64,000 bases of DNA from positions 46,615-110,614 of the forward strand of contig CAZRVU010000002.1 in assembly GCA_964603615.1 (NCBI GenBank), in the 5' to 3' direction. The notes below the pieces were generated by a model. It ran no database searches. It was not told where the DNA came from and saw only the letters and a program-made list of their open reading frames with translations. Positions within the stretch are counted from its first letter, which is position 1, and every line of letters starts with the position of its first letter. Shown here one piece after another: positions 1 to 8,958 of this stretch. This stretch comes from JAAZMI01 sp964603615. Lineage in GTDB: Bacteria; Bacillota; Dethiobacteria; DTU022; UBA8154. The position numbers were made by a program, and so were the translations under genes.

Positions 1-1668
1 TATTTCTTCCGGGGGCACGCCCGCCCCTGTATCGCTGATCGTTACACAGATATAATCTTTTTGGGGAAAGACCTCCACTGTAATCCTGCCGCCGGCAGGT
101 GTAAAATTAAAGGCGTTGTCTAACAAGTTCAGCACCACCTGGCGCATTTTATCTTTATCTAAATAAACCTGGCGCCTTTCCGGCCACAACTGCACTACAA
201 GGGAAATATTCTTTTTTCTGCATACTGGTTCAAACTGTTGCAAAACCTCATCAATGAAAAAGCCAAGATCCGCCTTTTCTTTGCTCCAGTGTGTTTCCTT
301 ATAATCGAGACGGGAAAGAACCAGGAGATCATTTACCAGCTTGACCATACGTTCTGTTTCTTGGGATACTACTGACAAAAAGCGTGACCGCACCGCAGGT
401 TCCTCCTGGGCCCCGTCTAACAATGTTTCGGTATAATTTTTGATAGTCGTCAAAGGAGTCCGTAGTTCATGCGAGACATTGGCTACAAATTCCTGCTGTA
501 AGCGAGATAACGCCCTCTCTTTGGTCACATCATGCAAAACCACGAGCTTGCCCTGCTGATCCCCGCTTTCCTTGAAAGGAGCAACATAAACCTGCAGTAT
601 TTTTTCCGGTGTGGCCCGCAGGCGGACTTCTTTAATCGTAGGGCCTTCCCGCTGAAAAAGGGAGGACAACTTTTCTTGTTCGAAAAATTTACTGAAAATA
701 ATTTCAAAAGAAAGAGCCTGCCCGATCGGCAACCCTGCTGCCAACAATATTTTTTGGGCCGCGGGATTAATATGAACAACTTGCCCTTCTTGGTTAAAAG
801 CAATAATGCCGTCCGTCATATAGTTTAAAATTGCTTCAACTTTATTTTTTTCTGCGGAGATTTCTTTTAAGGTTTCCTGCAGGCGTTTAGTTAAAAAATT
901 GAACATCCTGCCCAGTTCCCCAATTTCATCCGTAGAACGAACTTCTATCGACCGGGAAAAATCTCCTTTGGCCAGGGCGGCAGCCCTTAAAGTAACTTCA
1001 CAAATTGGCTTTGTAATTGTTCTGGTCAGCAAAAAGCTGATGGCAATGGCAATAAGGATGACAACGGCCCAGCCACTGATCAACATCAGCTTAATCTCTT
1101 TGAGCATCAGATAGATATGATCTAAAGAACCCCTCATAAAGATTACGCCGACAATATCGGACATATTTTTAACGGGCAACGCTAAAATATAATAGCGTGC
1201 TCCTGTCTCCGGATCAATCCTAATCGCCTCCACCTTATTCCCGGTAAGGGCTAGCAGGATATCATCCTGAATCACCCGTTCTTTAAGAAAAGAAAGCGAC
1301 TTCTGTTCGGGACCTCCTAAGAAACGGCCTTGACGATCCAAAACTATTGTTTCCGTCCCCATTTCGCCTCCCCCAAATTCTGCAGCAAGACCGGCAATAA
1401 GTTCACCCTGATCTTCGTCATCCTCCAGCAGGTAACGGCGGATAAAACTGCCTAGCAGCTCCCCCTGGGCTAGCTGGTTATTGGCATAATTTCGCAAATA
1501 ATAATTCTCTAAAGATTTCACGAGGTAAACGCCGCTTAGCTGCAGGGCAAAAAGAACCAGTAAAGAATACAAGAGGACTATTTTCCCTTGCATACCCCAA
1601 CGCATTTTTGCAGTTCTTTCCCGTATTGTTTCGCCCGGAAACGAAACTGAGCCCCCTGCATTCGGCAT
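1..1668 (-). CDS. walK: WalK-type sensor histidine kinase (C-terminus cut by window edge)
   Basis: Membrane histidine kinase that partners the WalR regulator encoded directly upstream in the transcript; in Gram-positives this pair controls cell-wall turnover genes. Reading the minus strand gives 556 codons before the window edge. Seen in order: a membrane segment near residues 30-46, an extracytoplasmic region of about 145 residues, a second membrane segment near 195-216, HAMP, a PAS-like segment (about 275-390), the HisKA motif SHELRTPL with the phospho-acceptor near His400, the N box (LDNAFNF) and the first glycine box (DTGAG) at the very edge. The first ATG touches the walR stop codon with no gap. 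A later ATG at 1605 would give a shorter N-terminus, so the start is uncertain. Translational coupling to walR is likely. Confidence 0.93.
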   Translation of the reverse strand, partial: MPNAGGSVSFPGETIRERTAKMRWGMQGKIVLLYSLLVLFALQLSGVYLVKSLENYYLRNYANNQLAQGELLGSFIRRYLLEDDEDQGELIAGLAAEFGGGEMGTETIVLDRQGRFLGGPEQKSLSFLKERVIQDDILLALTGNKVEAIRIDPETGARYYILALPVKNMSDIVGVIFMRGSLDHIYLMLKEIKLMLISGWAVVILIAIAISFLLTRTITKPICEVTLRAAALAKGDFSRSIEVRSTDEIGELGRMFNFLTKRLQETLKEISAEKNKVEAILNYMTDGIIAFNQEGQVVHINPAAQKILLAAGLPIGQALSFEIIFSKFFEQEKLSSLFQREGPTIKEVRLRATPEKILQVYVAPFKESGDQQGKLVVLHDVTKERALSRLQQEFVANVSHELRTPLTTIKNYTETLLDGAQEEPAVRSRFLSVVSQETERMVKLVNDLLVLSRLDYKETHWSKEKADLGFFIDEVLQQFEPVCRKKNISLVVQLWPERRQVYLDKDKMRQVVLNLLDNAFNFTPAGGRITVEVFPQKDYICVTISDTGAGVPPEEI

Positions 1669-2355
1669 TTACTGTGGCCTCCTCAAAAAATAACCTGCAC
1701 CCCGCCTGGTGCAAAGATAGGAGGGATTGCCCGGATCATCCTCGATCTTTTCCCTCAAGCGCCTCACTGTCACATCGACAGTGCGTACATCACCGACATA
1801 ATCATAGCCCCAAACTTCCTCCAAAAGTTTTTCACGGCTAAAAACATAACCCGTATGTTTCAACAAAAAGGAAAGCAGCGTGAATTCCCGATAGGTCAGC
1901 TCCACCTGCCTATCTCCTTTTTTCAGTTCCATTTTACCTAGATTTAAGGTTAAAGACCCGCAGGTTAGCTGTTCCGGATCCTTTTCCTGCATTTTTGTAC
2001 GGCGCAGAGCCGCCTTAATCCTGGCCAGTAGCTCGCGAATACTAAAGGGTTTGGTCACATAATCATCCGCCCCCAGTTCCAAACCAAGCACTTTATCGAT
2101 CTCCGTTTCTCGCGCCGTAAGCATAATAATCGGTATATCGAGCTTTTGACGTATCTGGCGGCATACACTAAACCCGTCCAGGCGGGGGAGCATAATATCC
2201 AATAAAATAATATCCGGCTTTTCTGCAAAAGCAAGCTTTATAGCTTCCTCCCCGTCATAGGCAACTAATACTTCAAAGCCATCTTTTTCTAAATTATATT
2301 TTAAGATCTCGGCAATAGGCTTTTCGTCATCAACCACCAGAATCTTATCCTTCAT
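1669..2355 (-). CDS. walR: WalR (YycF)-type response regulator, OmpR family
   Basis: DNA-binding response regulator, 228 residues. The receiver domain (1-120) has the acidic pocket VVDDE, phospho-acceptor Asp53 in LLDIMLP, and the conserved Lys in YVTKPF. The C-terminal winged helix (about 132-225) ends with RTVDVTVRRLREKIEDDP and a CTRRGAGYFLR wing, which is close to the known WalR signature. The length is normal for the family. It is followed without a gap by the kinase gene, forming a two-gene operon. The usual accessory genes walH, walI and walJ cannot be checked because the downstream side lies outside the window. Confidence 0.95.
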   Translation of the reverse strand: MKDKILVVDDEKPIAEILKYNLEKDGFEVLVAYDGEEAIKLAFAEKPDIILLDIMLPRLDGFSVCRQIRQKLDIPIIMLTARETEIDKVLGLELGADDYVTKPFSIRELLARIKAALRRTKMQEKDPEQLTCGSLTLNLGKMELKKGDRQVELTYREFTLLSFLLKHTGYVFSREKLLEEVWGYDYVGDVRTVDVTVRRLREKIEDDPGNPSYLCTRRGAGYFLRRPQ

Positions 2356-2580
2356 TTTCTGCCCCCCCTCATAAACAGACGCAAAACCTTTCTTCTATCT
2401 TTTCTTTTGGCTCAAATTACTCCTGTAATAATAAAGATACACCATTAAAGCTTTAATCAATATTTCCGTACCGGTGCGTAAAATTCCTTCCCTCTTCCCG
2501 TTGACAGCATTGATCCTTTTCACCAAAAACAAAAATTAGCCCGGTCAATTGTGGAAAACCGGGGCAAAGCCGTAATATTT

Positions 2581-2615
2581 TTGAAGAAAAAAAAACGTGA
2601 CGGCAAAGTCACGTT
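2581..2615 (-). terminator. Rho-independent terminator
   Basis: A perfect 8-bp stem (AACGTGAC / GTCACGTT, 2594-2601 and 2608-2615) with a 6-base loop. On the minus strand it is followed directly by a run of about nine T. It lies downstream of the M23 peptidase gene, or ends read-through toward walR. Confidence 0.8.
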
Positions 2616-2746
2616 ATAAAATGAAACAATATGTTAAGAGGGGGTCAACTCACTCTTATTCTACAGGCTTAATGTTACAGAAAGGTTACAAGAAGCTTAT
2701 TTTCTAGTTACAATTAGCTAGAACAGGGAAAAGATTCGAAACCACT

Positions 2747-2776
2747 AAAAAACTCCAGCCAGGCATCTGGCCTGGC
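2747..2776 (-). terminator. Rho-independent terminator after the M23 peptidase gene
   Basis: A 7-bp GC-rich stem (GCCAGGC / GCCTGGC, 2758-2764 and 2770-2776) is followed on the minus strand by TGGAG and a run of six T. It is the first terminator after the peptidase stop codon, 110 bases downstream. Confidence 0.65.
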
Positions 2777-2885
2777 GAAACAAATTTTGGAAATCCCGGG
2801 GTTCAAATGTTAAAGGAAGATCCTTCGCTGCGCTTAGGATGACAAAAATATTATATACCTGCAGCTACGGACAGCTCCTTGCTTT

Positions 2886-4298
2886 TTAGGGGCTAAAATA
2901 ATTTAAGGGATTGATAGAAGATCCATAGATGCCGCCGCTGCGAATTTCAAAATGAAGATGTGAACCCGTGCTCTGACCTGTCGAGCCAACGGCCGCAATC
3001 GTCTGCCCTTTATTGACTGCCTGTCCTGTCTCCACCATGTTCTTAGAATTATGGGCATAACGAGTATAAAAGTGGCCATGATTGATCACCACGCTCAACC
3101 CATAACCCCCGTCCCAACCCTGAAAAACCACGACTCCACTATCGGCTGCCACCACAGAAGTTCCCTGAGGTGCAGCAATATCCACCCCCGCATGGAACCC
3201 CCCGCTGCGCCAACCATAGCCAGAAGAAATACGTCCTCCCCCTTTAACAGGCCAGATAAAACTACCAGTTCCCCTGGACGGTATATTGGCAATACCGGCT
3301 GCGATAACCCGCGCTTCCGGCTCTTTTACAACGTTTTCCTTTATTGCTTCTCGCTTAACCTCCAGGCCATTTTCCCTTGTAATCTGGTAAACAACCTCTT
3401 TTTTTCCCAGCACCCCATTTTTGATCACTTTTGACTGCGTCCTCCATAGGTTGCTGTCATATTGATATTCGGTTTCAAAGGGTATACCCTCTTCCGTCAC
3501 TAGCCGCTCCACTGTTTTAACATTCACCAGCGGTTCGGCCACAATAAGATTGATTTCGTCACCCTCCCTGATCAGATCACCGTTTAACTGGGGGTTTGCC
3601 TCCTGCAAGTTTTCCACGGAAAGCTGGTTGTCCCTGGCTATTTTCCAAAGGGAATCCCCGCGGGAAACCAAATAAATTTCCCGGCGGTCCGTTCCTCTTA
3701 AAAGAGTAGAGGCCAGGGACTCTACTTCGCAAAGCTCCTCCGGGTAGACACAACAGTTCCGGGAAGAAATAGTTTCGCCTATCTGTATCTCTTCTAGAAC
3801 AACGTTATCCTGGGAAGGAGTATAAGCTCCTTTGACCATCTCAACCACACAATCTACTTCAACTTCGTTGGCCACCGGGTAAATATCGCGTCCATCCACC
3901 GTCACCATCATTGCTTCAACTTTATAGCTCAACATCCGGCGCAACTTGGAGTAAATTTTTTGCTGATCGGCCTCTGCCGCCGGACGGAATACTTTCTCCA
4001 GAGCAACCTTTTCGACAGCCTTCACCGGCAAACCATAGTGGGCCTCCGCCTCACCTTGTAGGGATTCCATAAGCGCATAGAAGTCATCCTCTGTATTAAT
4101 CAGACCTATCTCCAAACCATCAACGTAAGCCACATAAAAATAACCGGTACAAAGGTTATAGATACTTAACACGGCCCCAAGTGTGACTGCGCTGAAGATC
4201 ACGAACAATAGCCTGGCATGTTTTTTTAACCAAACGCGATCAATACAGCCCCTTAATAACGCCATCAAGCGTGCCTTCTCCTTCAGAAAATTCAACAT
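2886..4298 (-). CDS. Membrane-anchored M23 endopeptidase with LysM and G5 domains
   Basis: Predicted cell-wall endopeptidase of 470 residues. One N-terminal membrane anchor lies near residues 29-50 with no signal cleavage motif visible, so the rest should be outside. A LysM peptidoglycan-binding module follows at about 205-252 (starting REIYLVSRGDSLWKIA), then a G5-like domain at about 257-333. The C-terminal M23 metallopeptidase domain (about 350-468) has zinc ligands His369 and Asp373 in HAGVD and His449 in the HLHFE motif, with His447 as the partner catalytic residue. All catalytic residues are present, so it should be active rather than a degenerate regulator such as EnvC. It lies between dnaB and walR on the same strand but has its own terminators. 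A link to WalR-controlled wall turnover is inference from position. Confidence 0.9.
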   Translation of the reverse strand: MLNFLKEKARLMALLRGCIDRVWLKKHARLLFVIFSAVTLGAVLSIYNLCTGYFYVAYVDGLEIGLINTEDDFYALMESLQGEAEAHYGLPVKAVEKVALEKVFRPAAEADQQKIYSKLRRMLSYKVEAMMVTVDGRDIYPVANEVEVDCVVEMVKGAYTPSQDNVVLEEIQIGETISSRNCCVYPEELCEVESLASTLLRGTDRREIYLVSRGDSLWKIARDNQLSVENLQEANPQLNGDLIREGDEINLIVAEPLVNVKTVERLVTEEGIPFETEYQYDSNLWRTQSKVIKNGVLGKKEVVYQITRENGLEVKREAIKENVVKEPEARVIAAGIANIPSRGTGSFIWPVKGGGRISSGYGWRSGGFHAGVDIAAPQGTSVVAADSGVVVFQGWDGGYGLSVVINHGHFYTRYAHNSKNMVETGQAVNKGQTIAAVGSTGQSTGSHLHFEIRSGGIYGSSINPLNYFSP

Positions 4299-4503
4299 GC
4301 ACCCCCCAAACAGGCCCTTATTACCTAAAAATTAGATAGGTTTTGCAGCATATTGGCCGAACCGGCCTTTATATAATATGTTCAACAATTGTTAAGTTTG
4401 TTAAGAGACCTTAATATTAATTATTATTTCGACCCTGAAAGAGAAAATCCTGCTATTTTTTACTGTCATAAAAAATATTTTTACTTTTCAGTATATGCAT
4501 CGC

Positions 4504-5838
4504 TTACGCTTCCTGGTAAGAAAGGCTGACAAATTTATTATAACGATCCATAAAATAAAGCTCCACTTTTCCTGTTGGTCCATTTCTTTGTTTAGAAATG
4601 AGGATCTCCGTTACATGTTTTTTTTCTGTCTCCGGATTATAATAATCTTCCCGGTAGATAAAGATCACCATATCCGCGTTAGCCTCAATCCCACCAGAAT
4701 CCAGGAGATCGCTTAAAATGGGCCGCTTGTCCTGGCGCTGTTCAACAGCCCGGCTTAATTGTGAAAGCGCAATTACCGGACAATTTAACTCTTTAGCCAA
4801 AGCTTTTAGTGAACGTGAGATACCCGATATCTCCTGTTGCCTGTTTTCTGCCCGTTCGCTCCCGCGCATGAGCTGTAGGTAATCAACAAAAATGGCACTT
4901 AGGCCTTTTTCCAACTTCAGACGGCGGGCTTTTGCCCGCATCTCCATCACCGATATAGCCGGTGTGTCGTCAATATATAAGGGAAGCTCCGAAAGCGGGC
5001 CCACCGCTTGTGTGAGGCGTGGCCAATCTTCTGAAGATAAAAAACCCCGGCGTAATCTTTGTGCATCTATCTCCGCCATAGCACAAAGCAACCTTTGCGC
5101 TAGCTGTTCGCTGGACATCTCCAAACTGAAAAAAGCAACCGGTTGTGTTTCGGCCTCAGCCATCTGCCGGGCAATATTGGCTGCAAGTGTGGTCTTACCC
5201 ATGCTCGGCCGGGCCGCAATGATAATCAAATCGGATTCCTGTAAACCGGCGGTAATATTATCCAGATCGGGAAAACCTGTAGACAACCCGGTCAGGCCGC
5301 TTTTCCTTTCATAAAGCCTCTCCAATTTTTCAAAAGTTTGTTCCAGGGCATCACGCAAGGGCACAAAACTGCGCGAGTCTTTTTTCCGGGCAATATCAAA
5401 AATCAACTGTTCCGCGTCATCCAAAAATTCTTCGATGTTATCCACATAACCATAAGATTTTTCAATAATCTCTGTAGAAGAGCGGATCAAAGCTCGCAGC
5501 AAAGCTTTTTCCTTGACAATCCCGGCATAATAACGGGCATGGGCAGCAGTAGGGGTCATATTGGCCAAAGTAGCTAAATAGGCAGCGCCACCCAACTTAT
5601 CTAGCAAACCTTTATTTTCAAGTTCCTCGCAGACCGTAACCAGATCGACTGCTTCCCCTTTGTTAAAAAGATCCATCAAAGTTTGACAAATATGTTGGTG
5701 CGTCTCCCGGTAAAAATCCCGTGGAATCAGTATTTCGGCAACTTCAATGAGTGCTTCCTTGTCAAGCAACATCGCGCCCAAAACAGATTGTTCCGCCTCC
5801 ATGTTTTGTGGCGGGAGGCGTTGTGCAAGTTCTTTCAT
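4504..5838 (-). CDS. dnaB: Replicative DNA helicase DnaB
   Basis: Hexameric 5'-3' helicase that unwinds DNA ahead of the replisome (called DnaC in Bacillus). Its 444 residues match the usual length. An N-terminal DnaB domain (about 8-110) begins with LPPQNMEAEQSVLGAML. The RecA-like domain carries Walker A (ARPSMGKTT, near residue 210) and a Walker B-type stretch IFVDYLQLM, followed by QEISGISRSLKALAKEL. No intein is present. The start ATG overlaps the stop of the lonC-type gene by four bases, so the two should be translationally coupled. The gap of about 200 bases to the peptidase gene holds no feature I can support. Confidence 0.97.
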   Translation of the reverse strand: MKELAQRLPPQNMEAEQSVLGAMLLDKEALIEVAEILIPRDFYRETHQHICQTLMDLFNKGEAVDLVTVCEELENKGLLDKLGGAAYLATLANMTPTAAHARYYAGIVKEKALLRALIRSSTEIIEKSYGYVDNIEEFLDDAEQLIFDIARKKDSRSFVPLRDALEQTFEKLERLYERKSGLTGLSTGFPDLDNITAGLQESDLIIIAARPSMGKTTLAANIARQMAEAETQPVAFFSLEMSSEQLAQRLLCAMAEIDAQRLRRGFLSSEDWPRLTQAVGPLSELPLYIDDTPAISVMEMRAKARRLKLEKGLSAIFVDYLQLMRGSERAENRQQEISGISRSLKALAKELNCPVIALSQLSRAVEQRQDKRPILSDLLDSGGIEANADMVIFIYREDYYNPETEKKHVTEILISKQRNGPTGKVELYFMDRYNKFVSLSYQEA

Positions 5839-7826
5839 TTTGTGTTCTCCTCAACCAGGACAAGGGGAAGCACTTCCTCAACATTGTCCAGATAATTAAT
5901 CTTCATATCTTTTAAGATAACAGATAACCCACAGCGGTTTTCCCTGGGCAAAATCACTTGGCGAATGCCAGCCAGCCTCGCCCCGTATAATTTTTCCACC
6001 AGGCCCCCGACAGGTTTTAGTTTTCCCTGCAAAGAAAGTTCACCGCTAACTGCAATATCTTGGCGCAGCGGCACCCGCTTTAGGGCACTGTACAATGCTA
6101 AAAAGAGTGCCACGCCGGCAGAAGGCCCTTCGATATTGGCGCCGCCGATGATATTAATATGTAAATCATATTCGCTAATTTCCAGGCCGCTCAATTTGCG
6201 TAAAACGGAAGCTGCATTGAAAACAGAATCACGCGCCATTACGCCGGCGGCTTCATTAAAACGTATTTTACCCTTTCCAGATTGTGAAGCGGGGAAGGAG
6301 ATGGCTTCGATCTCTAAAACTGTGCCCCAATACCCCGCTGCCGCCAGACCATAAACCTTCCCTATCTCCGCTCCCAAAGTGTTACGGGAAAAAGCCATGG
6401 GAAGCAAACGGTTGTTTTGAATAACTTCTTCGATAAGCCTGATATCCAACACAACTTTATTATTCTTTTCTGCCCTTTTATTTCCAAGCAAAGCTTCCTT
6501 TTTATCCCCGGGGAATCCGTTCGAAAAACAGCGGCTTTGTTTTTTCCCGGTAAAACTGCTGTAAAGAGCCAGTCCATAAGCATCGGCTAAAAGGTTTATT
6601 GCCCCCCTGCCCTCGTTCGTGTAGCGGCAAATTATTTTTTGGGCGCCGGCAGTCAGCTTCACACCTATTTTTTTGGCCGCATTTTTTACGATCTTTTGAA
6701 TATCATCCGGAGAGAGCGGTTCAAAATAAACCGCACTGCAGCGCGATCTTAATGCCGGCGAAATTTCCGCCGTAGTTTTGGTCGTCGCTCCAACCAGGAT
6801 AAAATCGGCCGGGGCACCTTCTGAAAACAGTTTATGAATATATTGGGGCACCTGCGGAGCAGAAGGATCGTAATAGGCAGAATCAAAAAATACGCGCTTA
6901 TCTTCCAGAACTTTGAGCAATTTATTTTGCAGTTGCAAGTCCAATTCGCCAATTTCATCGATGAAAAGCACACCCCCATGTGCTTCTGTCACCAAACCAA
7001 GTTTTGGCTCGGGGATACCTCCTTCACTTAGTTCCCGCTTAGCCCCCTGGTAGATTGGATCGTGCACTGAACCTAGCAACGGGTTGGCAGTTTCCCGGGG
7101 ATCCCAACGCAAGGTTGTAGCATCGACCTCTACAAAGGGTGCCGTGCTCTTCAGAGGTGTATAGGGCGTATTTTTTGCAGTTTCCAGCGCCAGGCGGGCT
7201 GCCGCCGTCTTTCCTACGCCCGGCGGCCCATAAATTATGAGATGTTGGGGGAAAGGCGAGGCCAACTTGGACATTAAAGCCCGGATACCTTTCTCTTGTC
7301 CAATAATTTCTTCCAAAGCAGAAGGCCTAAAAAATTCCCTGGCCGACCGGGATAGACTGGTCGCCGACATTTTCTCCAAAAGCGCATATTTCTTTAAGGT
7401 CTGGGAATTCTCTGGCCCCCCTTCTTCTTTCAACAACTGTTCCTTTACTTCACGGATATATTCTTCGTGCCGTTCCTGCAGCTTTATATTAACTTTCTCC
7501 TCTAGTGAATCCTCCAGCAAGCGACGGGTCAAAACTTCAGCCGCCTGTTCCTCCATCTCATCCAATAGTGTCGGAATTTGAGGATATGGAGCTGTTTGTT
7601 CCAATACCGGATCTTCAAACACTAATTTTTGCATCCCCAGGACCTGGTTTTCTAATTTTGAGGACTGCAGCAGTTCCAAAGCCTCAAATTTTGCAGCTTT
7701 TAAAATAAGGTTGTCTGCACCATAGATGGTCACCAGTAAATCATAAAAAGCCTTAACTCTTCTTTGCAGGTTTTCTTCGTTAGTGGCGGGCATAAATGCA
7801 ATCGGATTCTTTGACAGCTTAGACAT
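5835..7826 (-). CDS. lonC: Lon-family ATP-dependent protease, LonC type
   Basis: AAA+ serine protease of about 663 residues. It lacks the large N-terminal Lon substrate domain; instead the first 180 residues are charged and helical. The ATPase core has Walker A (YGPPGVGKTA, near residue 200) and Walker B (GVLFIDEIGEL). The C-terminal Lon proteolytic domain holds the Ser-Lys dyad: Ser in EGPSAGVA (about residue 569) and Lys in GGLVEKLYGA (about 612). The architecture fits the LonC/spore-lon-C group found in some endospore-forming and heat-tolerant Bacillota. The ATG at 7826 is preferred over the GTG at 7829 because of its relation to the hairpin upstream. The gene overlaps dnaB by four bases. 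A role in sporulation or heat stress is family-based inference. Confidence 0.9.
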   Translation of the reverse strand: MSKLSKNPIAFMPATNEENLQRRVKAFYDLLVTIYGADNLILKAAKFEALELLQSSKLENQVLGMQKLVFEDPVLEQTAPYPQIPTLLDEMEEQAAEVLTRRLLEDSLEEKVNIKLQERHEEYIREVKEQLLKEEGGPENSQTLKKYALLEKMSATSLSRSAREFFRPSALEEIIGQEKGIRALMSKLASPFPQHLIIYGPPGVGKTAAARLALETAKNTPYTPLKSTAPFVEVDATTLRWDPRETANPLLGSVHDPIYQGAKRELSEGGIPEPKLGLVTEAHGGVLFIDEIGELDLQLQNKLLKVLEDKRVFFDSAYYDPSAPQVPQYIHKLFSEGAPADFILVGATTKTTAEISPALRSRCSAVYFEPLSPDDIQKIVKNAAKKIGVKLTAGAQKIICRYTNEGRGAINLLADAYGLALYSSFTGKKQSRCFSNGFPGDKKEALLGNKRAEKNNKVVLDIRLIEEVIQNNRLLPMAFSRNTLGAEIGKVYGLAAAGYWGTVLEIEAISFPASQSGKGKIRFNEAAGVMARDSVFNAASVLRKLSGLEISEYDLHINIIGGANIEGPSAGVALFLALYSALKRVPLRQDIAVSGELSLQGKLKPVGGLVEKLYGARLAGIRQVILPRENRCGLSVILKDMKINYLDNVEEVLPLVLVEENTK

Positions 7827-7832
7827 CACCGG

Positions 7833-7882
7833 CAGCAGAATATATGGCTACCTGGCCACCATATATTCTGCTGACCTCCTTT
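7833..7882 (-). promoter_or_regulatory. Hairpin inserted between Shine-Dalgarno and start codon of lonC
   Basis: A perfect 15-bp inverted repeat (7833-7847 and 7859-7873, 11-base loop) lies directly between a strong Shine-Dalgarno AAGGAGGT (about 7875-7882 on the minus strand) and the GTG/ATG start at 7829/7826. In linear form the spacing is about 50 bases, too far for initiation. If the stem folds, the sequence reads GGAGG-T-CCGGTG-ATG, a 7-base spacing. A four-codon ORF (ATG GTG GCC AGG TAG) begins inside the left half of the stem. The geometry is seen directly; the function is inferred. Confidence 0.7.
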
Positions 7883-7901
7883 CTGATACATCTTATTCTG
7901 T

Positions 7902-7937
7902 GATTCTACTGCAGAATGTAGCTTTTGCAGTGGAATC
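7902..7937. repeat. MITE copy D, minimal 36-bp derivative
   Basis: Only the two termini remain (GATTCTACTGC at 7902-7912 and GCAGTGGAATC at 7927-7937) with 14 bases between. A perfect 7-bp target duplication ATTCTGT flanks it (7895-7901 and 7938-7944). It lies at the 3' end of rplI, and the rplI stop codon is formed at the junction. Confidence 0.85.
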
Positions 7938-8382
7938 ATTCTGTTTTTTCCACTAAAACCAGGATCGAAGCAGTTACCTCCGGGTGCAGTTTAATCTGCA
8001 CCGTATAATCACCCAATGCTTTAATGGGTTCCTCAAGAATTATTTTTTTCTTGTTAATATTAATTCCACTTTTGGTAAGCCCTTGCGCAATATCTGCAGA
8101 AGTGACTGAACCGAACAAACGGCCGCCTTCGCCGGCCTTTACTTTAATAGTTATTTTTTCTTCCGCTATCCTTGCAGCCAGATCCTCTGCCGCTTTCAGC
8201 TTTTTAGCCGCTTTTTGGGCACGAATATCGTCTTGCATTTTTAGATCCTTAAGGTGGCCGGCAGTTACTTGCTGGGCTAAATTTTTGGGAATCAAGTAAT
8301 TCCGGGCGTAACCAGCGGCCACCTCCTTAATTTGGCCCTTTTCCCCTACATTAGGAACATCCTTCAAAAAAACAACCTTCAA
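7936..8382 (-). CDS. rplI: 50S ribosomal protein L9
   Basis: Large-subunit protein that binds 23S rRNA near the L1 stalk base. The N-terminal domain (1-50) has the family signature GQIKEVAAGYARNYLIPKNLA. A long connecting helix (about 45-75) and the C-terminal domain follow. The start is placed at TTG 8382, giving LKVVFLKDV and 148 residues, the family's usual length. A good GGAGG lies 8 bases upstream, and the next in-frame start further upstream would add an unusual N-terminal tail. The gene is separated from rpsR by a strong terminator and must have its own promoter in the gap at 8400-8585. Its TGA stop straddles the end of MITE copy D. Confidence 0.96.
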   Translation of the reverse strand: MKVVFLKDVPNVGEKGQIKEVAAGYARNYLIPKNLAQQVTAGHLKDLKMQDDIRAQKAAKKLKAAEDLAARIAEEKITIKVKAGEGGRLFGSVTSADIAQGLTKSGININKKKIILEEPIKALGDYTVQIKLHPEVTASILVLVEKTE

Positions 8383-8584
8383 CCTGGCAACCTCCTTTCC
8401 AAACAACAGGTTACAAAAATAAACACGCAGCTAAGTTGGTGTTCATCTCTTGAGTCACGACATTGGCATAAAATATAACTTGAAAAATAGTGCCTGTCCT
8501 ACCAGTTAAATTTTCGCTGCCTTTCTTTGATTTCCTGCTTATCAAGTCAGTAGAATTAAATACCAGATAGGCAGATCTACACCC

Positions 8585-8625
8585 AAAAAACAAGCGGCAA
8601 CCTTGCTTACTGCGGCTGCCGCTTG
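8585..8625 (-). terminator. Terminator of the rpsF-ssb-rpsR operon
   Basis: A 9-bp perfect stem (CAAGCGGCA / TGCCGCTTG, 8591-8599 and 8617-8625) followed on the minus strand by six T. It begins four bases after the rpsR stop codon, separating that operon from rplI. Confidence 0.85.
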
Positions 8626-8629
8626 AGCA

Positions 8630-8857
8630 TTATTCAGACGTATATGGTAACAAGGCCATCTGTCTGGCCCTTTTGATGGCCGTCGTAAGTTGCCGCTGAT
8701 GTTTAGCACAATTTCCAGAGATACGGCGCGGCAAAATTTTACCTCTTTCCGTGATAAACCTTCGCAATCTATCAGCCTGCTTATAATCGATGTACTCTAC
8801 CTTATCCACACAAAAAGCACAAATCCTTCTTCTGCTTCTGCGTTTTTCCCTACGCAT
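8630..8857 (-). CDS. rpsR: 30S ribosomal protein S18
   Basis: Small-subunit protein that forms a heterodimer with S6 on 16S rRNA. The start at 8857 gives a 75-residue protein beginning MRREKRRSRRR, matching S18; the longer reading frame upstream is not S18-like. The conserved core ICAFCVDKVEYIDYKQ and RISGNCAKHQRQL is present. The cysteines Cys13 and Cys16 make this a zinc-type (C+) S18. It is the last gene of rpsF-ssb-rpsR and is closed by a strong terminator. Confidence 0.96.
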   Translation of the reverse strand: MRREKRRSRRRICAFCVDKVEYIDYKQADRLRRFITERGKILPRRISGNCAKHQRQLTTAIKRARQMALLPYTSE

Positions 8858-8958
8858 ATTTTCATAGCCCTGCCACACAAAGCAAAGCACCTTTATGGTA
8901 ACATTTGCTTCCAAGGGCCGGCAAAGCCTCCTTTCTACACCCTATTCGTTTTTTCCCT

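Larger units (their letters stand above)
2356..2885. other. Intergenic region with two minus-strand terminators and a dispersed-repeat-like stretch
   Basis: This 530-base gap separates walR from the M23 peptidase gene. It contains two terminator-like hairpins (listed separately) and should also hold the walRK promoter, though I could not fix one with confidence. Positions 2816-2850 resemble 43105-43140 downstream of ilvN (shared GACAAAAAT-type core). Positions 2710-2750, read on the minus strand, resemble 43143-43175. I see no coding potential here. Confidence 0.6.

Noticed and set aside
8411..8593. 60-codon minus-strand frame between rpsR and rplI
   Set aside because: It begins within the T-tract of the rpsR terminator, has no ribosome site and resembles no protein.
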